From a virus, in IMG/VR virus record IMGVR_UViG_3300020395_000034, positions 1-39,227 of that record: DNA of 39,227 bases; one strand, 5' to 3'. The first letter of the stretch is position 1, and every line of letters begins with the position of its first letter. The notes below the pieces were generated by a model that saw only the letters and a program-made list of their open reading frames with translations, had not been told where the DNA came from and ran no database searches. Positions 1-11,200 of this stretch are shown in pieces. The translations under genes and the position numbers were made by a program.

Positions 1-417
1 TATTATACCTTGTTGCATCCATTTAGGCAAATTCTCATAAGCAGTTTGAAGTCTACCCAACAAATCTCTAGCAGTTGCTGCTTTGTTTGCCAATATTCCA
101 ATATTTACACTATCATTAAAAACACAATAATGTAAAAGATATGAAACAGATGTAGTAGACTTACCTGTTTGACGAGGCATCTTACAAATGTTAAATCTAT
201 TCTCGTGGAAATTTGTAATTAATTTCTCTTGAAAATCATATGGTTTAAATTGAACAAGTCCCTCATCAAGAGAAACAATTTTCATATAATTGTTCGCAAA
301 ATATACAGGGTCTTCCTTACACTTTAAAAATTCACGAATATTATCTTCCGTAAATTCTATCTGAGTATTTGCTTTTTTTAAATTGGGATTACCTAAGTAA
401 ACATCATTATCAGGCAT
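1..417 (-). CDS. 17: Terminase large subunit gp17, N-terminal part (runs off window)
   Basis: ATPase/nuclease motor that pumps DNA into the prohead. Only the first 139 codons are in the window. The ATG at 417 follows AGGTGA, a good Shine-Dalgarno sequence that also contains the stop codon of the upstream gene, which fixes this start. An adenine-recognition (Q-like) motif FKPYDFQEKLI lies at residues 57-67. The ATPase P-loop is RQTGKST at 82-88, preceded by ICKMP. The following stretch NIGILANKAATARDLLGR matches the same part of T4 gp17 (VGILAHKG...). Walker B and the nuclease domain lie outside the window. Position directly after gp16 is the T4 order. Very secure assignment. Confidence 0.96.
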   Translation of the reverse strand, partial: MPDNDVYLGNPNLKKANTQIEFTEDNIREFLKCKEDPVYFANNYMKIVSLDEGLVQFKPYDFQEKLITNFHENRFNICKMPRQTGKSTTSVSYLLHYCVFNDSVNIGILANKAATARDLLGRLQTAYENLPKWMQQGII

Positions 418-424
418 AATAATT

Positions 425-730
425 TCACCTCAAATAATTTAAATCTTTTCTCCAATCGGAGTTTTTATAAAATAATTCTTTTCTCCAATTTGATTCACTT
501 AATCCTCCATCATGAACGCCATCATTACCATGAGCATTGCCGTTACCATTCCCGTTCCCATTACCATTAGACTTGCCATTTTTATTATTTCCATTTTTTT
601 TCTTTTTTTCCTCATCATCATCTTTTTCTTTTCGAAGCCATCCACCCAAAGCTACACGATATCCTAATGGTATCTTCTTACATTTTTTGTCTTGATGACA
701 ATAATAGTAGCCTGGTTTACATTTCTTCAT
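425..730 (-). CDS. Cys-rich, Gly/Asn-repeat conserved cyanophage protein (101 aa)
   Basis: Small basic protein between gp16 and gp17. The N-terminus has three cysteines at 4, 11 and 17 in an aromatic setting (CKPGYYYC), then a GWLRKE segment, an acidic/lysine tract (KDDDEEKKKK, about 36-46) and a Gly-Asn dipeptide run (GNGNGNGN, about 56-66). I recall similar proteins at this place in T4-like cyanophages; their function is not known to me. The cysteines could bind a metal, but nothing proves it. It starts 3 nt after the gp16 stop and its TGA lies within the gp17 ribosome binding site, so it probably shares their mRNA. T4 has no equivalent here. Confidence 0.8.
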   Translation of the reverse strand: MKKCKPGYYYCHQDKKCKKIPLGYRVALGGWLRKEKDDDEEKKKKNGNNKNGKSNGNGNGNGNGNAHGNDGVHDGGLSESNWRKELFYKNSDWRKDLNYLR

Positions 731-732
731 TT

Positions 733-1179
733 TTATTTATTATTCTTTACATTAGAGTTATTGTCTAAAAATTGTTGTTTCAACATTTTAGATAAATCTG
801 AAGTTGACCCAACAAATAAAGCATTATTAGTAACTTGTGTAGTCTTTCCTTTATCTTCATCAATTTCCTTAACTTTTTTCTGAAGTTCCATTAATTTATC
901 TGTTGTATCAGCAACAGACTTAATAATTTGTCCCGCTACTTCATATGCTCTTGGACTTGCACTTTCACCAGCAAGTTCCATTATACCATTGAGAGATTCT
1001 TGTCCCTTTTCAATTAAAGAATATAAATTAGCACGAGTATATTCATAATCTTTATCAACATCATCTGTAATATTTTTAATATCATCTTTTCTTCTAATAC
1101 AACCACCTTCTGGTGTATTACTTACTTCTATACTACTACTAGTATTAAGTGCCTCGTCAATAGAATCATAATTATTCAT
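733..1179 (-). CDS. 16: Terminase small subunit gp16
   Basis: 148 residues, close to the 164 of T4 gp16. The small subunit recognises or holds concatemeric DNA and regulates the gp17 motor. The central part is the family core: DYEYTRANLYSLIEKGQESL followed by ELAGESASPRAYEVAGQIIKS, then a predicted coiled coil (ADTTDKLMELQKKVKEID, about 90-107) of the kind that builds the ring oligomer. The N-terminal 40 residues are Ser/Thr/Asp-rich and probably disordered. It sits 3 nt downstream of gp15 and 2 nt upstream of the Cys-rich gene, in T4 order 15-16-17. Confidence 0.93.
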   Translation of the reverse strand: MNNYDSIDEALNTSSSIEVSNTPEGGCIRRKDDIKNITDDVDKDYEYTRANLYSLIEKGQESLNGIMELAGESASPRAYEVAGQIIKSVADTTDKLMELQKKVKEIDEDKGKTTQVTNNALFVGSTSDLSKMLKQQFLDNNSNVKNNK

Positions 1180-1182
1180 AAT

Positions 1183-1980
1183 TTAAATGTCCTTTTTCTG
1201 AGTTGGGCTATATGATTTACCATCTGAGAAGAATGATGTAGTCTCACTAAATCCAAAATCATCATCAGGTCCAGCACTAACAGGATCTGGTGTGACTGTA
1301 TATCTTACTTCACGTTTAGACTTCTTAGTATCAGTATCAGCATAGTAATCGACCTGAACTTTCTTAATAAGACCTTCTGAGGACTCAGCAACAGGACCAA
1401 ACAAGTATGTTTTAGCAGTGAATGTTAATGTATAAATTAATGCTCTCCTAGTAGAAAAATCACCTTCATAATCGTCTTGAAAAGCTATGTTATCCAAAAC
1501 AATTGGTATATCTCTTTTCTCTCCTATAGATTTTACTAAATCTACTGTTAAATTAAATGATGGTTGAAAATATGGAAGTATCTGCTCAATAATTTGTAAG
1601 GCATCATCATTCATTTTGGTTAAAATATTTAATTCAAATCCAATATTATATGGTACTGGCATAAAAACTTTCTTCAAATTTGTACCATCAGATGCTTTAA
1701 AAGTTTGTGTTACACCAACCTTTCTGGTAGAATCATAACTAATATTATTCATCTCAAAAGACATTCTTGGTAATGTTATTTGAGTTGGTTTATTTAAATC
1801 TGCTTGTTGCTCTAACCTTGCCAAAAACTTTTGTGATGGTCCATATGCTAGTGGAACTTTCATTTCACTATAAGTATTTCCAGTCGCATCATCATGTCTA
1901 ATGTAAATTTGGTTGAATAAAGTACCAAAGGCTACAATAGATTTTCTAACAATTTCGTGATAGTAATAAGTTCCTAACAT
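1183..1980 (-). CDS. 15: Proximal tail sheath stabilisation / tail completion protein gp15
   Basis: 265 residues, against 272 in T4. gp15 caps the tail tube and sheath and forms the head-tail interface. The opening MLGTYYYHEIVRKSIVAFGTLFNQIYIRH is typical of T4-type gp15, and the length and place between gp14 and gp16 agree. It contains a PLAYGPSQKFLARLEQ segment (about 43-58) that is well conserved in this family. Its ATG overlaps the gp14 stop as TAATG, which suggests translational coupling. The Ser/Asp-rich C-terminus (last 40 residues) looks flexible. Confidence 0.93.
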   Translation of the reverse strand: MLGTYYYHEIVRKSIVAFGTLFNQIYIRHDDATGNTYSEMKVPLAYGPSQKFLARLEQQADLNKPTQITLPRMSFEMNNISYDSTRKVGVTQTFKASDGTNLKKVFMPVPYNIGFELNILTKMNDDALQIIEQILPYFQPSFNLTVDLVKSIGEKRDIPIVLDNIAFQDDYEGDFSTRRALIYTLTFTAKTYLFGPVAESSEGLIKKVQVDYYADTDTKKSKREVRYTVTPDPVSAGPDDDFGFSETTSFFSDGKSYSPTQKKDI

Positions 1981-3419
1981 TATGCTTGTCCAAATGGATT
2001 TTTCTCTGTGAAATCAAGAATAGAATCTGATTCTGTTTCTATTTCATCACTTTTATCATATTTATCAGCATATTCTGCTGACTCTATATAATCAACACTA
2101 TATCTAGCATCAGAAGTTGATCCTATAGCAATATCACCTGAAACAAATGTTCCATTAGTTGTTCCAAGTTTAAGTGTATTTGTAGTAACATCCCAAGTCT
2201 TAACTCTACCTGTAGCATTAGAAACAGATCCAGTTACAATTTCATTAAACTTATATGTTCCAGTACCAGATATTATTGGTGGTGGTGTTACAGTTCCTAT
2301 ATTACCTGTGAATCCAGAAGGATATCCAGTACCAGCATCTGAAATAAGAATTGAAGTCACAAATCCAGCAGAATTTATAATAGCTCTACCTGTAGCAGTA
2401 TTTCCTACTCCAGCATAATTGAATATTAAAGTTGGATTTATTGGATATCCACTACCACTATTTCCAATACTTACCGTACCTATACCAGAACCATTAGTTA
2501 CTAAATTAGCAGTAGCAGCAGCACCAACACCATAAGATGTTGATCCTATACCTAATACAGTTGATCCAGCACTTACTATTGTAACTGTTGGTGTTACAGT
2601 ATATCCAGCACCTGGATTTGTTAATAATATTTCCTTAACTGAATAAACACCATTAGCAGATGTTGTTATAGCAACAGCAGTCGCATTAGTACCTCCAGCA
2701 GGAGCAGTTGTTATTGCTACTGTAGGAACTTTAGTATAATCATATCCATCATTGTTGAGAATAATATTTCTAACATATCCTGATCCTGTAGTAGTACTTA
2801 CATCTAATGTTGCTGTTGATCCAATAGAAATTAATTTTAAAGATGTAATATATCCTTGATCAACCAATACAGAATCAATTTCTTCAGTAGTTGTACTAAC
2901 TTGATCCCATCCACCCATTTCATCTTCAAGTTCGAATAGTTCACATTTTAATTCATAAACATAATTTTTTCCTAACTGATAGAAAGGATTTTCGTGTTCT
3001 ACAAATTTAATTTCAAAAAGTCTTTTACCCAAGGGGAAATAAATTATATCACCTTCACGAGGTCTACTTGTAACCTCTACTTCACTATCTGGTAAACCTT
3101 CTAGAAATGGTGATATGAAATCTTCAAATCTTTCTTTTGATATTGTTACAACTAATTCATCCTTTAAACTCATACCAAATTTAGTCATTATATCACCAGC
3201 ACCACTATACCCCTCAAAAGTATTCACATAAGCTTCTATAGTAAAATTATCTGTAAATTTGGATGATTCTAATTCTGTAAATAGACTATCTTTTTTGACA
3301 ATTCTTCTAGGTAAATAAATTACATCAATTCCATAAATGGACAATTGTTCATTTATTAAATCTTGAACTAATCTTTGTTCACTTTGTGAACCTTGAAGAA
3401 AAAAGGGATTTAATGCCAT
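1980..3419 (-). CDS. 14: Neck protein gp14 with a large repeat insertion
   Basis: 479 residues, almost twice the 256 of T4 gp14. Residues 1-185 are recognisable gp14 (IYGIDVIYLPRRIVKKDSLF, then a YELKCELFELEDE segment), and the last 25 residues (DSILDFTEKNPFGQA) are the usual gp14 C-terminus. Between about 190 and 430 lies an insertion of Gly/Thr/Ser/Val-rich repeats with the signature GxGY...PT(V/L), for example GPGAGYTVTP-like, GNSGSGYPINPT and DAGTGYPSG. The same signature occurs in the gp8 and gp7-position proteins of this phage. The insertion may form an exposed beta structure decorating the neck (inference). Linked by TAATG overlaps to gp13 upstream and gp15 downstream. Confidence 0.93.
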   Translation of the reverse strand: MALNPFFLQGSQSEQRLVQDLINEQLSIYGIDVIYLPRRIVKKDSLFTELESSKFTDNFTIEAYVNTFEGYSGAGDIMTKFGMSLKDELVVTISKERFEDFISPFLEGLPDSEVEVTSRPREGDIIYFPLGKRLFEIKFVEHENPFYQLGKNYVYELKCELFELEDEMGGWDQVSTTTEEIDSVLVDQGYITSLKLISIGSTATLDVSTTTGSGYVRNIILNNDGYDYTKVPTVAITTAPAGGTNATAVAITTSANGVYSVKEILLTNPGAGYTVTPTVTIVSAGSTVLGIGSTSYGVGAAATANLVTNGSGIGTVSIGNSGSGYPINPTLIFNYAGVGNTATGRAIINSAGFVTSILISDAGTGYPSGFTGNIGTVTPPPIISGTGTYKFNEIVTGSVSNATGRVKTWDVTTNTLKLGTTNGTFVSGDIAIGSTSDARYSVDYIESAEYADKYDKSDEIETESDSILDFTEKNPFGQA

Positions 3420-4276
3420 TATCCTATCATATCAAGTGGTGGTAATTCATATTCATTATTTAATCTCTCTCTAATAGATTCTATTTCTCTTTCTGCGTCA
3501 TCATATATTTCTCTAGCATTAAACTCAATACCACCAGGCAATTTAACTCCTTTAAATTTACTTAAATTTTGACCCCATTGTCTCTTTATTAATGCTGTTA
3601 AATATAATTTCAAGAAACTATCATTATAAACTCCAGTAAAAGTATTTGGATCTAAAATTCTCCAACAATCCATTACAAAATAACTTCCAACTGATTGAGC
3701 ATTCCAATCAATATCCATATACAATCTATCTTGTCTCTTATTATATCTAATCTGTTTATCAGTTGTTAATAACATATCAATATCTTCAAGATATGTTTTT
3801 ACCATTGAATATTGTAATAAATCAATTGAATTAAAATTATATAAATCATTCAAAAATAATTGATATTTTATACTAAACATACTACCAGATATTGAACTGG
3901 TATCAAATTTAAATATTTTCTCTACACCAATAATTGAATCTGGAACTTGTATAAAATTGGATGTTTCATACCAATTCGAAGTTATTGTTCCCATTCCACT
4001 AACATTAGTAGAATTGGCAGTTGATGTTACTATACCTACTGTATTATCACTACCAGGTTTATTATAAGCAGTTCCTCTATCAATATCATCTTGAGTTATT
4101 CTATATTTCAGATACATTCTTTCAACACCATCAAAATGACGTTCATTGAATAATTGTAAGGCATCATCAACTAAATCATCTATTTGATCATCATCAACAT
4201 TAATCTCTAATACAGGAGCACCTAATTTTCTTAAACAATAATCTACTAATTCTTGTCTTGTTGTTGGTTTTGCCAT
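3419..4276 (-). CDS. 13: Neck (head completion) protein gp13
   Basis: 285 residues, against 309 in T4. gp13 joins the portal vertex and, with gp14, lets the filled head accept a tail. The start TTRQELVDYCLRKLGAPVLEINVDDDQIDDLVDDAL is the hallmark opening of T4-type gp13, followed by ALQLFNERHFDGVER and an Asn/Asp-rich middle. The C-terminal helix (DDAEREIESIRERL) is also typical. The ATG overlaps the previous stop (TGATG). There is a small Ser/Thr/Gly insertion near residues 78-105 (NTVGIVTSTANSTNVSG). Gene order 13-14-15-16-17 is exactly that of T4. Confidence 0.95.
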   Translation of the reverse strand: MAKPTTRQELVDYCLRKLGAPVLEINVDDDQIDDLVDDALQLFNERHFDGVERMYLKYRITQDDIDRGTAYNKPGSDNTVGIVTSTANSTNVSGMGTITSNWYETSNFIQVPDSIIGVEKIFKFDTSSISGSMFSIKYQLFLNDLYNFNSIDLLQYSMVKTYLEDIDMLLTTDKQIRYNKRQDRLYMDIDWNAQSVGSYFVMDCWRILDPNTFTGVYNDSFLKLYLTALIKRQWGQNLSKFKGVKLPGGIEFNAREIYDDAEREIESIRERLNNEYELPPLDMIG

Positions 4277-4707
4277 CAGAATGAACCCCCATCTATTTGT
4301 GCTATATCACCATAATATGTAACAACACCAGATGTTGCTGTTATTATTCCAGAAGAAATTTTAAGATTTCCTAATGTAGAAATACCACTAACATTTAAAT
4401 TTACAAGAGTTCCAATCGTATCTGCTGTAATACCAGTCAATCCACTAGCACTTCCATAAAAAGAAGTAGCAGTTACTGAATTAATACCACTAATATTAGT
4501 AGCACTATCTCCAATAACATTTCCACCAACATTTAAATTCCCATCAAGTGTTGATGATCCAGAAACATCTAATGAAGTTACTGAAGCAATTCCACCAATA
4601 ACATTTGTAGAATTAACGGATGTTTGTGCTATACCAGTAGTACTATTACTTGTAGCAAGTACCTTTATAGCATCAGATTGACCAATTCTTACTTTAATGT
4701 TAGCCAT
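4276..4707 (-). CDS. Small virion structural protein with fibre-like repeats (143 aa)
   Basis: Almost entirely short Ser/Thr/Gly/Val repeats of the type SLDVSGSSTLDGNLNVGG and ATSFYGSASGLTGI, characteristic of triple-stranded beta fibres in cyanophage tail proteins. The N-terminal 15 residues (MANIKVRIGQSDAIKV) are non-repetitive and probably the attachment point. No catalytic motif is seen. It lies between a 114-residue small virion-type gene and gp13, coupled to both (TAATG upstream, TGATG downstream). It occupies the interval where T4 keeps its fibre and whisker genes 12 and wac, so a short fibre or whisker-like role is possible, but this is only positional inference. Confidence 0.72.
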   Translation of the reverse strand: MANIKVRIGQSDAIKVLATSNSTTGIAQTSVNSTNVIGGIASVTSLDVSGSSTLDGNLNVGGNVIGDSATNISGINSVTATSFYGSASGLTGITADTIGTLVNLNVSGISTLGNLKISSGIITATSGVVTYYGDIAQIDGGSF

Positions 4708-5051
4708 TATCTTGTAACTCCCTCTCTAACAAGAACAGATCCTTCAACTACTCTAGTTTTTATACCAGTAGCATCTTCAGTAAGTAGAATATCATAGACA
4801 TATCTACCAGTCTTCAAAGCATTGGTTTGAACTGGAGTTAATGAAATTTGGATTTGACCTTTTGCTCCATCTGTTATAGATGCAGTAAAATCTGTTTTTG
4901 TATTACTAGAAGCATGTTTTCTGACTTGAGCAGATATCGAATACCCTGATAACACTTTTGGTCCAGAATCATCGGTTTCCACCAAATCAAATTGTTGATT
5001 AAAATTGGCTCCTGCATTAATTACAAGATTAGAAACATATACAGCTGCCAT
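4707..5051 (-). CDS. Small beta-rich virion structural protein (114 aa)
   Basis: Predicted beta-sandwich: alternating hydrophobic strands such as FNQQFDLVE, YSISAQVRKH, GQIQISLT and GRYVYDILLTE. It loosely resembles the N-terminal domain of baseplate-upper-type (BppU) proteins; that resemblance is from memory and weak. I recall similar short proteins at this site in other T4-like cyanophages. It is followed by the fibre-like 143-residue protein with a TAATG overlap, so the two are probably made together. A CATAAATA late-promoter-like octamer lies 25 bp upstream, inside the end of the preceding gene. Confidence 0.7.
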   Translation of the reverse strand: MAAVYVSNLVINAGANFNQQFDLVETDDSGPKVLSGYSISAQVRKHASSNTKTDFTASITDGAKGQIQISLTPVQTNALKTGRYVYDILLTEDATGIKTRVVEGSVLVREGVTR

Positions 5052-5076
5052 CTATTCCTAATATAAGTTCTCTTAT

Positions 5077-5084
5077 TATTTATG
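5077..5084 (-). promoter_or_regulatory. Late promoter octamer CATAAATA
   Basis: Reads CATAAATA on the minus strand, matching the NATAAATA late promoter described in T4-like cyanophages (T4 itself uses TATAAATA, recognised by gp55/gp33/gp45). It lies 25 bp upstream of the 114-residue gene and overlaps the stop end of the preceding gene, so it could start a transcript for the neck/terminase segment. Confidence 0.55.
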
Positions 5085-5286
5085 ACTTATTTAGTCCACT
5101 CACTAAAAGTTTAAGAGCATCCTTAATTTCATCAATATCTTTTCTAAGATCACTTAACTCTCTATCTTTTTTTTCTCTATGTTTTACCGATTTAACATAT
5201 TGATCATAACCAACATCATCACAATTAACTATTGCTCCTGTTTTCTCATCTCTATAGAGATTTGAATGACCTTCAACTCTAATCAT
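5080..5286 (-). CDS. Conserved small cyanophage protein with C-terminal coiled coil (68 aa)
   Basis: Begins MIRVEGHSNLYRDEKTGAIV, an opening I associate with a small conserved protein next to tail genes in many cyanomyoviruses. Residues 35-65 (REKKDRELSDLRKDIDEIK...) form a charged heptad-like coiled coil ending in LLVSGLNKS. Function unknown; a small scaffold, chaperone or minor virion role is plausible. The ATG overlaps the stop of the 2,502-residue gene (ATGA), so it should be translationally coupled to it. Confidence 0.72.
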   Translation of the reverse strand: MIRVEGHSNLYRDEKTGAIVNCDDVGYDQYVKSVKHREKKDRELSDLRKDIDEIKDALKLLVSGLNKS

Positions 5287-8200
5287 CTTACAGCAATTGT
5301 TCTTAATTCTTTCACTCTTGGTGGTTCTGCCTGATTTGTACCAGACATTACAATTTTAATAGTATATCCAATAAATTCTGGAAGATTATCAGCAGTATAC
5401 TGATATTCTTTAAATTGATTCTTAATACTAGGACCAACAAACGAATCAGATCTACCATCATTTTTTGTTTCATCTTTAACAACATCACCAAATCCATCAT
5501 CATCATTATCAATAAGATTTTTATATCCTGGGAACAATGCAAATGATTGATTTATTTCACTAGAGTCTGATTTTATTAAATTATAAAGAACTCTAATATC
5601 AGATGAAGAATGTCTATAAGCAGTCATTAATACTTTTAATGAAGTTGCTGGTTTAGATAAAGTAACAGTATTTGAAACATATTGAGCACAATGTGGATCA
5701 TCAATAACAGAATTAACTCTATTATCAACATCATATCTTTCAATTCCAACTGGATTATTCAATCTATGACTAATAAATTCAGTTGAAACACCATCCAAAT
5801 AAATGATTGGAGAAATATTTTTATCATTTGATGTTAGTGTTAATGCTGTTGTAAATGATTTTTTCCTTGGTAAATTTGAAAGATATTCATTTTCATTTAC
5901 TTTAGAAGCAACCATCCTAACACTATCCAAATCATTATAAGAATTTAATTGAACTTGTTCATATCCAAGATCATTAAATGAATTTTCAGTTCCAGATACA
6001 CTAGTTGCTGATACTGATCTTATAGTACTTGATACATTTGTAGCAGATCCACTAATACCTGTTGGAGTACCTACATCAAATCTTGGAACTAAAGCACCAT
6101 ATATGATATTTTGTGTACCTCTAACATTAGATCCACCAACAATTGAATTATCTTTAAATGATAATTGAGGTTGATTATCAGCATCAATAGATCTATTTTT
6201 ACCATTTTTAGTTCTATCAAAAGATACATAATAACTATCTAAATCAAGTGAAAGATTGCTAATATCCAATTTATCTATAGTTTCTAATCTTCTTAAAGAA
6301 ACTCCACCAATTTGATATTTTTCAACAACACTATTAACTGGATGTTCAATTGGAATACTATTATCAACACCTCTCTTATTTCCTGAAGTGTTTGCTATAT
6401 TTAAAATACCAGTTCCAACTGATTGATATCCAATAATTTCATTATTAACTTTAACATATCCTGTATTAGCAGCACTTACGGCAATACCTTCATAAGTTAA
6501 GAATTGTGATGTTGAAGCAACACTAACAGTTGCCGTTTCATCCCTATTCACAACTGCGGTTGTTGTAGTAGGAGCAATATCAGATTTTATATTTGATAAT
6601 TTAACTTTATTGGTTCCAGAATACATTCCATGATTGAAATGACTAACTTTAATATAGTTTCCATTATTAATACCACCATTATTAAAGGTACTATTAGATA
6701 AAATTGGATAAGTATTATTGCTAATAACATTTCCAGCATTATTGTAGTAACTTATACCCATACCAACTGGATATGAAGTTGCTTGTCCCTGAATATTTGT
6801 CAAATATATGGTATCAATACCACCAATAGAATTGATTGTAATTTTAGCACCTGAACCAGTTTTTGATGTAAGTGAGGAAGTCTTAATACCAACCACATCA
6901 CCAACTCTATAACCAGTTCCAAGTTCATCAGCACTTGGAGTTGCTCCAGTTAAAACACCATCAGCATTAGCAGTTATACTCAATTTTAAATCTTTTCCTT
7001 GACCAGTAATATTATAAGTTTCAGCATTAATTTGTGTTTGGTAATTATTACCACCATCAGTAACACTAGATGTTAAAGCTGAACAACCAACACCAGTAAT
7101 AACAGAAGTTGTACCTGCTTTATTACCAGTTAATTTTCTACCTGGAGCCAATGTATTAATAAGAGCAGTTTGATCTGATTGAATTGTAGTAATTCCAATA
7201 TATCCAGTCTTAGGTAGAGTTTCTATAGGATTTGTATTCAATCTAGGTGTATAACCATTGCTTTCATCCAAATCTGGATTGGTAAAGAATGCTGTTCCAT
7301 TTAATGATGTAAATTCTGCTTTATAAAGCTTAAATGTCATATCCTGTGATTGATCTTCAGTCCATAAAGCACCATTCTGTGATTTGAATAATGATCCAGA
7401 TCCATATTGTCTAGAATATCTTAATGAAGATCCACCTGAAGCACCAGGAATTGATTGTGGATTAACAGCAACATCACCATGTCTACCAGTCCAAACGGTA
7501 TAATTAACACTTCTTTCTGCTACAAGTACAGCAGCATATGATGATCCTGGTGGTAGATATAATGGTTCTGGGAATGTAAATTTAGTTTCTTTACTTGCGC
7601 TATCTCTATCAAATTCAATATTATTAACAAGATTACCATTTTCATCAACTTTAGTTGGGTATAAAGTTCTAGTTCTACCAACTATTCTCATAGAAGGTCT
7701 AGCATCACCCGTAACCGTCCTTATTTCGCATCTAACAGGTGTTCCTGCTACATCGTCTATAGAAGCAAAGAAAACCCCTACACTGGTCAGGAAGACCCCA
7801 TTCAGGTCATCGTTACCATTAATTGCTGAAGGTGCTAAAATATTTCCACCAACAACAAAAGTTTGTGCTAATGGATCAAAATATTCTACTGTTCTAGTTC
7901 TAACTGTATTTGTAGTTGATCCAGTAACACCTAAATCAACATCAGTAGTTGAATTAACATTTAATGTATTAGTATTTGTTGTTATGGTTACATCATTTTG
8001 CCATTCTTCAACAGTTCCTACTGCTGTATATGAAGTATCAGCAGTTACAATAGAAGGATCTTGTCCTGGAGGTGCTTGTCTATTCTCAGCACTTGTAGTT
8101 AATCTAAATGATTTAGTACCACTATTAACCTTCACAGTAGGTGATGGTTGTAAATAAGGATCTCTTAAGAATAATGCTCCATTAATGTCACCAAAGCTAT

Positions 8201-11200
8201 CAGTTATTAATGATAAATCTTTAACATAAGCAGAAGCACCTGACTCTTGACCAACTAATCTTGAATTTTTAGCAACATATCCAAAATATAATCCTTGAGC
8301 TTCTTCTGCTAATGAACGAGTATCGACATTTAAGAATTTTGATGTTTGACTATAATCTGTAGAAATACTATCAACTCCACGAGAATATGGATCAGATCCA
8401 TAAATTGATGTTGGAGCATTAAAAGCACCATCTTTATGATCAGGACGACAAATCCTAAACTTCATTATAATATTTCCATCAGCATCTAAAGCATGTACCT
8501 CTTCACCTATCGTAAATGATCCAACTGAACCATAATTAGATCCATTAGAACTTGGAGTTATTTCTAATAATTTTGGAATAATATCAAATATTTGTTGACC
8601 ATCTAACCAACAAAAAACCTTAGTCCACTCAGGGAACCCTGTTGCTTTATACTGAATATTTCTAGATCTCATAAAATCATCTGTTGCTGATGATATAAGT
8701 CTATTTTGGAAGAATGTATCTGTAGTGTTTATAGTTGTTGAAGCACTAGCAGATCCAGATATACTTAATGCTCCACTAAATGTCTCTACATTAGTTTCTT
8801 CAGATGTATTAACTCTTTCTGCTGCACCACTTCCAGTTTCTCTGTTTACATTAGATGTCGTAGATAATACATTACCCAAATCTAATGATCCAGACAAGTT
8901 AGTATTTAAATTTAAATTACTTACTTGATTAGTTCCACTTTGTCTTATTATATTATCTTCAAGTTGAATAGTTCTGGTCCATGTATCAGCAGATGGATCC
9001 AATTCAACATCACCACCTATAGCAGGAAGTTCATATGGGTTAACATTAATAATTTCTGTAGCATATGGTTGTGATAAAAATTCTACTTCATTGTATTTTA
9101 GAGTTATAGCATGTCCTGTTTTTTGTACATTAGAATCAAATAATTCAAAATCAGAATTAGCATCATATTGCGAACTAATAAGTGATGCTTTAGGCATTGG
9201 TTGTAATGCTAAAGTTCCTCTAGATCTAATTGGTGTTATCTCTTGTAAATCTGGATTAACAGTTACGGCTGATAAGAAACTATTAATTTTAGAATAATCT
9301 CTAAAACTATCTACAAAGAAACCACTCTTAAATCTATTTCTTCCTTCAGAATCTTGAATTTGTAATGTTTGAGCACTAGTTTCTAATAATGACAATGATG
9401 TTACTTCTTCTAAATTAGAAACTCTATCATCAATACCACCAATATCACGCATCGTATATCTTCTATTATCAACTAAAGTTAAGAAAGCATTTTGTGGATT
9501 ATACAAATAAGGTGGTAACTTAATTGTTCCCAATTCCATCAATTCATCATTTCTTACAGGAGATTTTGGATTTTCAGAAGAAACTCCTTTTTCATAGATA
9601 AAATCACCAAATTTATTCAAATAGACTTTATCAATTCTTGGAAGGTAATAATTATATCCGATAATTGAACTTTCATTTGGTATGATATATTGTTTAATAC
9701 TATCAGTAAATTCTCTTGTAGAAAATTCAAATGGTGATCCTGTCATACTTGCTGGTAAGTACTCAGGAACTCTTGGTCTAAAATCTATGGTATCAGTTGC
9801 TCTTAAACCATTTACACCAACATTAGGAATATCAGTATCAAATCTATCATTATCATAACTTAAAGCAGTGAAGACATCGCCGTCATCATTATTCTTGATT
9901 GTATAATAATCAACAACAATTAACAACTTTCCTGATGGTTCTGATGTACCTTTATTTCTAACAAGTCTTGAATAATCATAATATTGATCTTTTTGTCCTT
10001 TGTTAAGAGTAAATGAATTTGTAATATTTTTATAAGTTCCTATTGTAATATTTTCTATATTAGTTTGTATATTAGATTCTGAAAATGATACAGATTCCGA
10101 TTTAGTAAACTTATCACCAGTCAAATAAACAACAGCCAATTTATTAGCAGCAGGTTTTGAAACTATTCTGGCAACTACTTTACTATCATCACCAGAAATA
10201 TTTTCACCAATAATAGCATTTGTTTGTACATCAACAGTACTAGTAAATTGTAGTATATCTAAAGTTGGGGTATTGGTATCAATAGATTCATAAACAGCTA
10301 AGAATTTGGAAACATCTGGGAGATTTAATGATATTTCTTCATCTTGAACTCTTAAACCATATCTTCTATCAAAAATAAGTCCATCAGAAATAGAAGCAGC
10401 ACCATTACCAGTAGCAGCAGATCCTGATGTTTCATATTTTGAATATGAAACATTAACTATTTTACTTCTATTATAATCTTTTATTTTACTTGTTATTCCT
10501 TTTTTAATAATGGATGTATTAACTACAGCATTACTACCATTAGTTAAACCAGAAATTGTTATTTGATCTCCATTATTCTGATAAGCAAATCTATCACTAG
10601 TTACTGTTCCTATTCCACCATTACTAAAATGAACAGAATATCTTTCTTGATCAAATGATTCAAAACTTGCTGTGTCAACATCACTATATTGTGATTTAAC
10701 ATCGTTAATTGTAATAGTTGTTGAATTACTAGAAATTGTTCTTCCTGTAATTTGTTTCGTAACTTTTAAATTTGATCCATCAAGATTTACTTCAGAAACG
10801 TTTTTATTAGCAAGAGGAGCATGTAAATAACCTCTTCCTCTGATTATAGGTGCTCCAGCAAACATACTAACTTGTAAGGAAGAAGTTGGAATTGTTCCAT
10901 TTGTTATTCCACTAATTGCCTCAATTACTATTGAAAGACCTCCAGAACTGATTTCTTTAACTTTATTAAATGTTTCTGTAGTTTCTCCTGGTTTTACATA
11001 TCTAACAATGGAACCAGTTGTTAATCCATCAAATGGGGAGGATCCTGAAGTAACTGTAGAAACACCAGCACTTGCAGCAGTAATATTTACTGTAACTACA
11101 TTATTAGGAAGTCTAAATTTTTCTAAGTGACTATTTGCGGTAAACTCTGGATATCCAGTACTAGCAGGTTGTTTTACTGATTTTATATTCTGAGTATTTG

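Noticed and set aside
734-741. AATAAATA late-promoter-like octamer before the Cys-rich gene
   Set aside because: Only 4 bp before the ATG, so transcription would start inside the gene; probably chance in AT-rich DNA.
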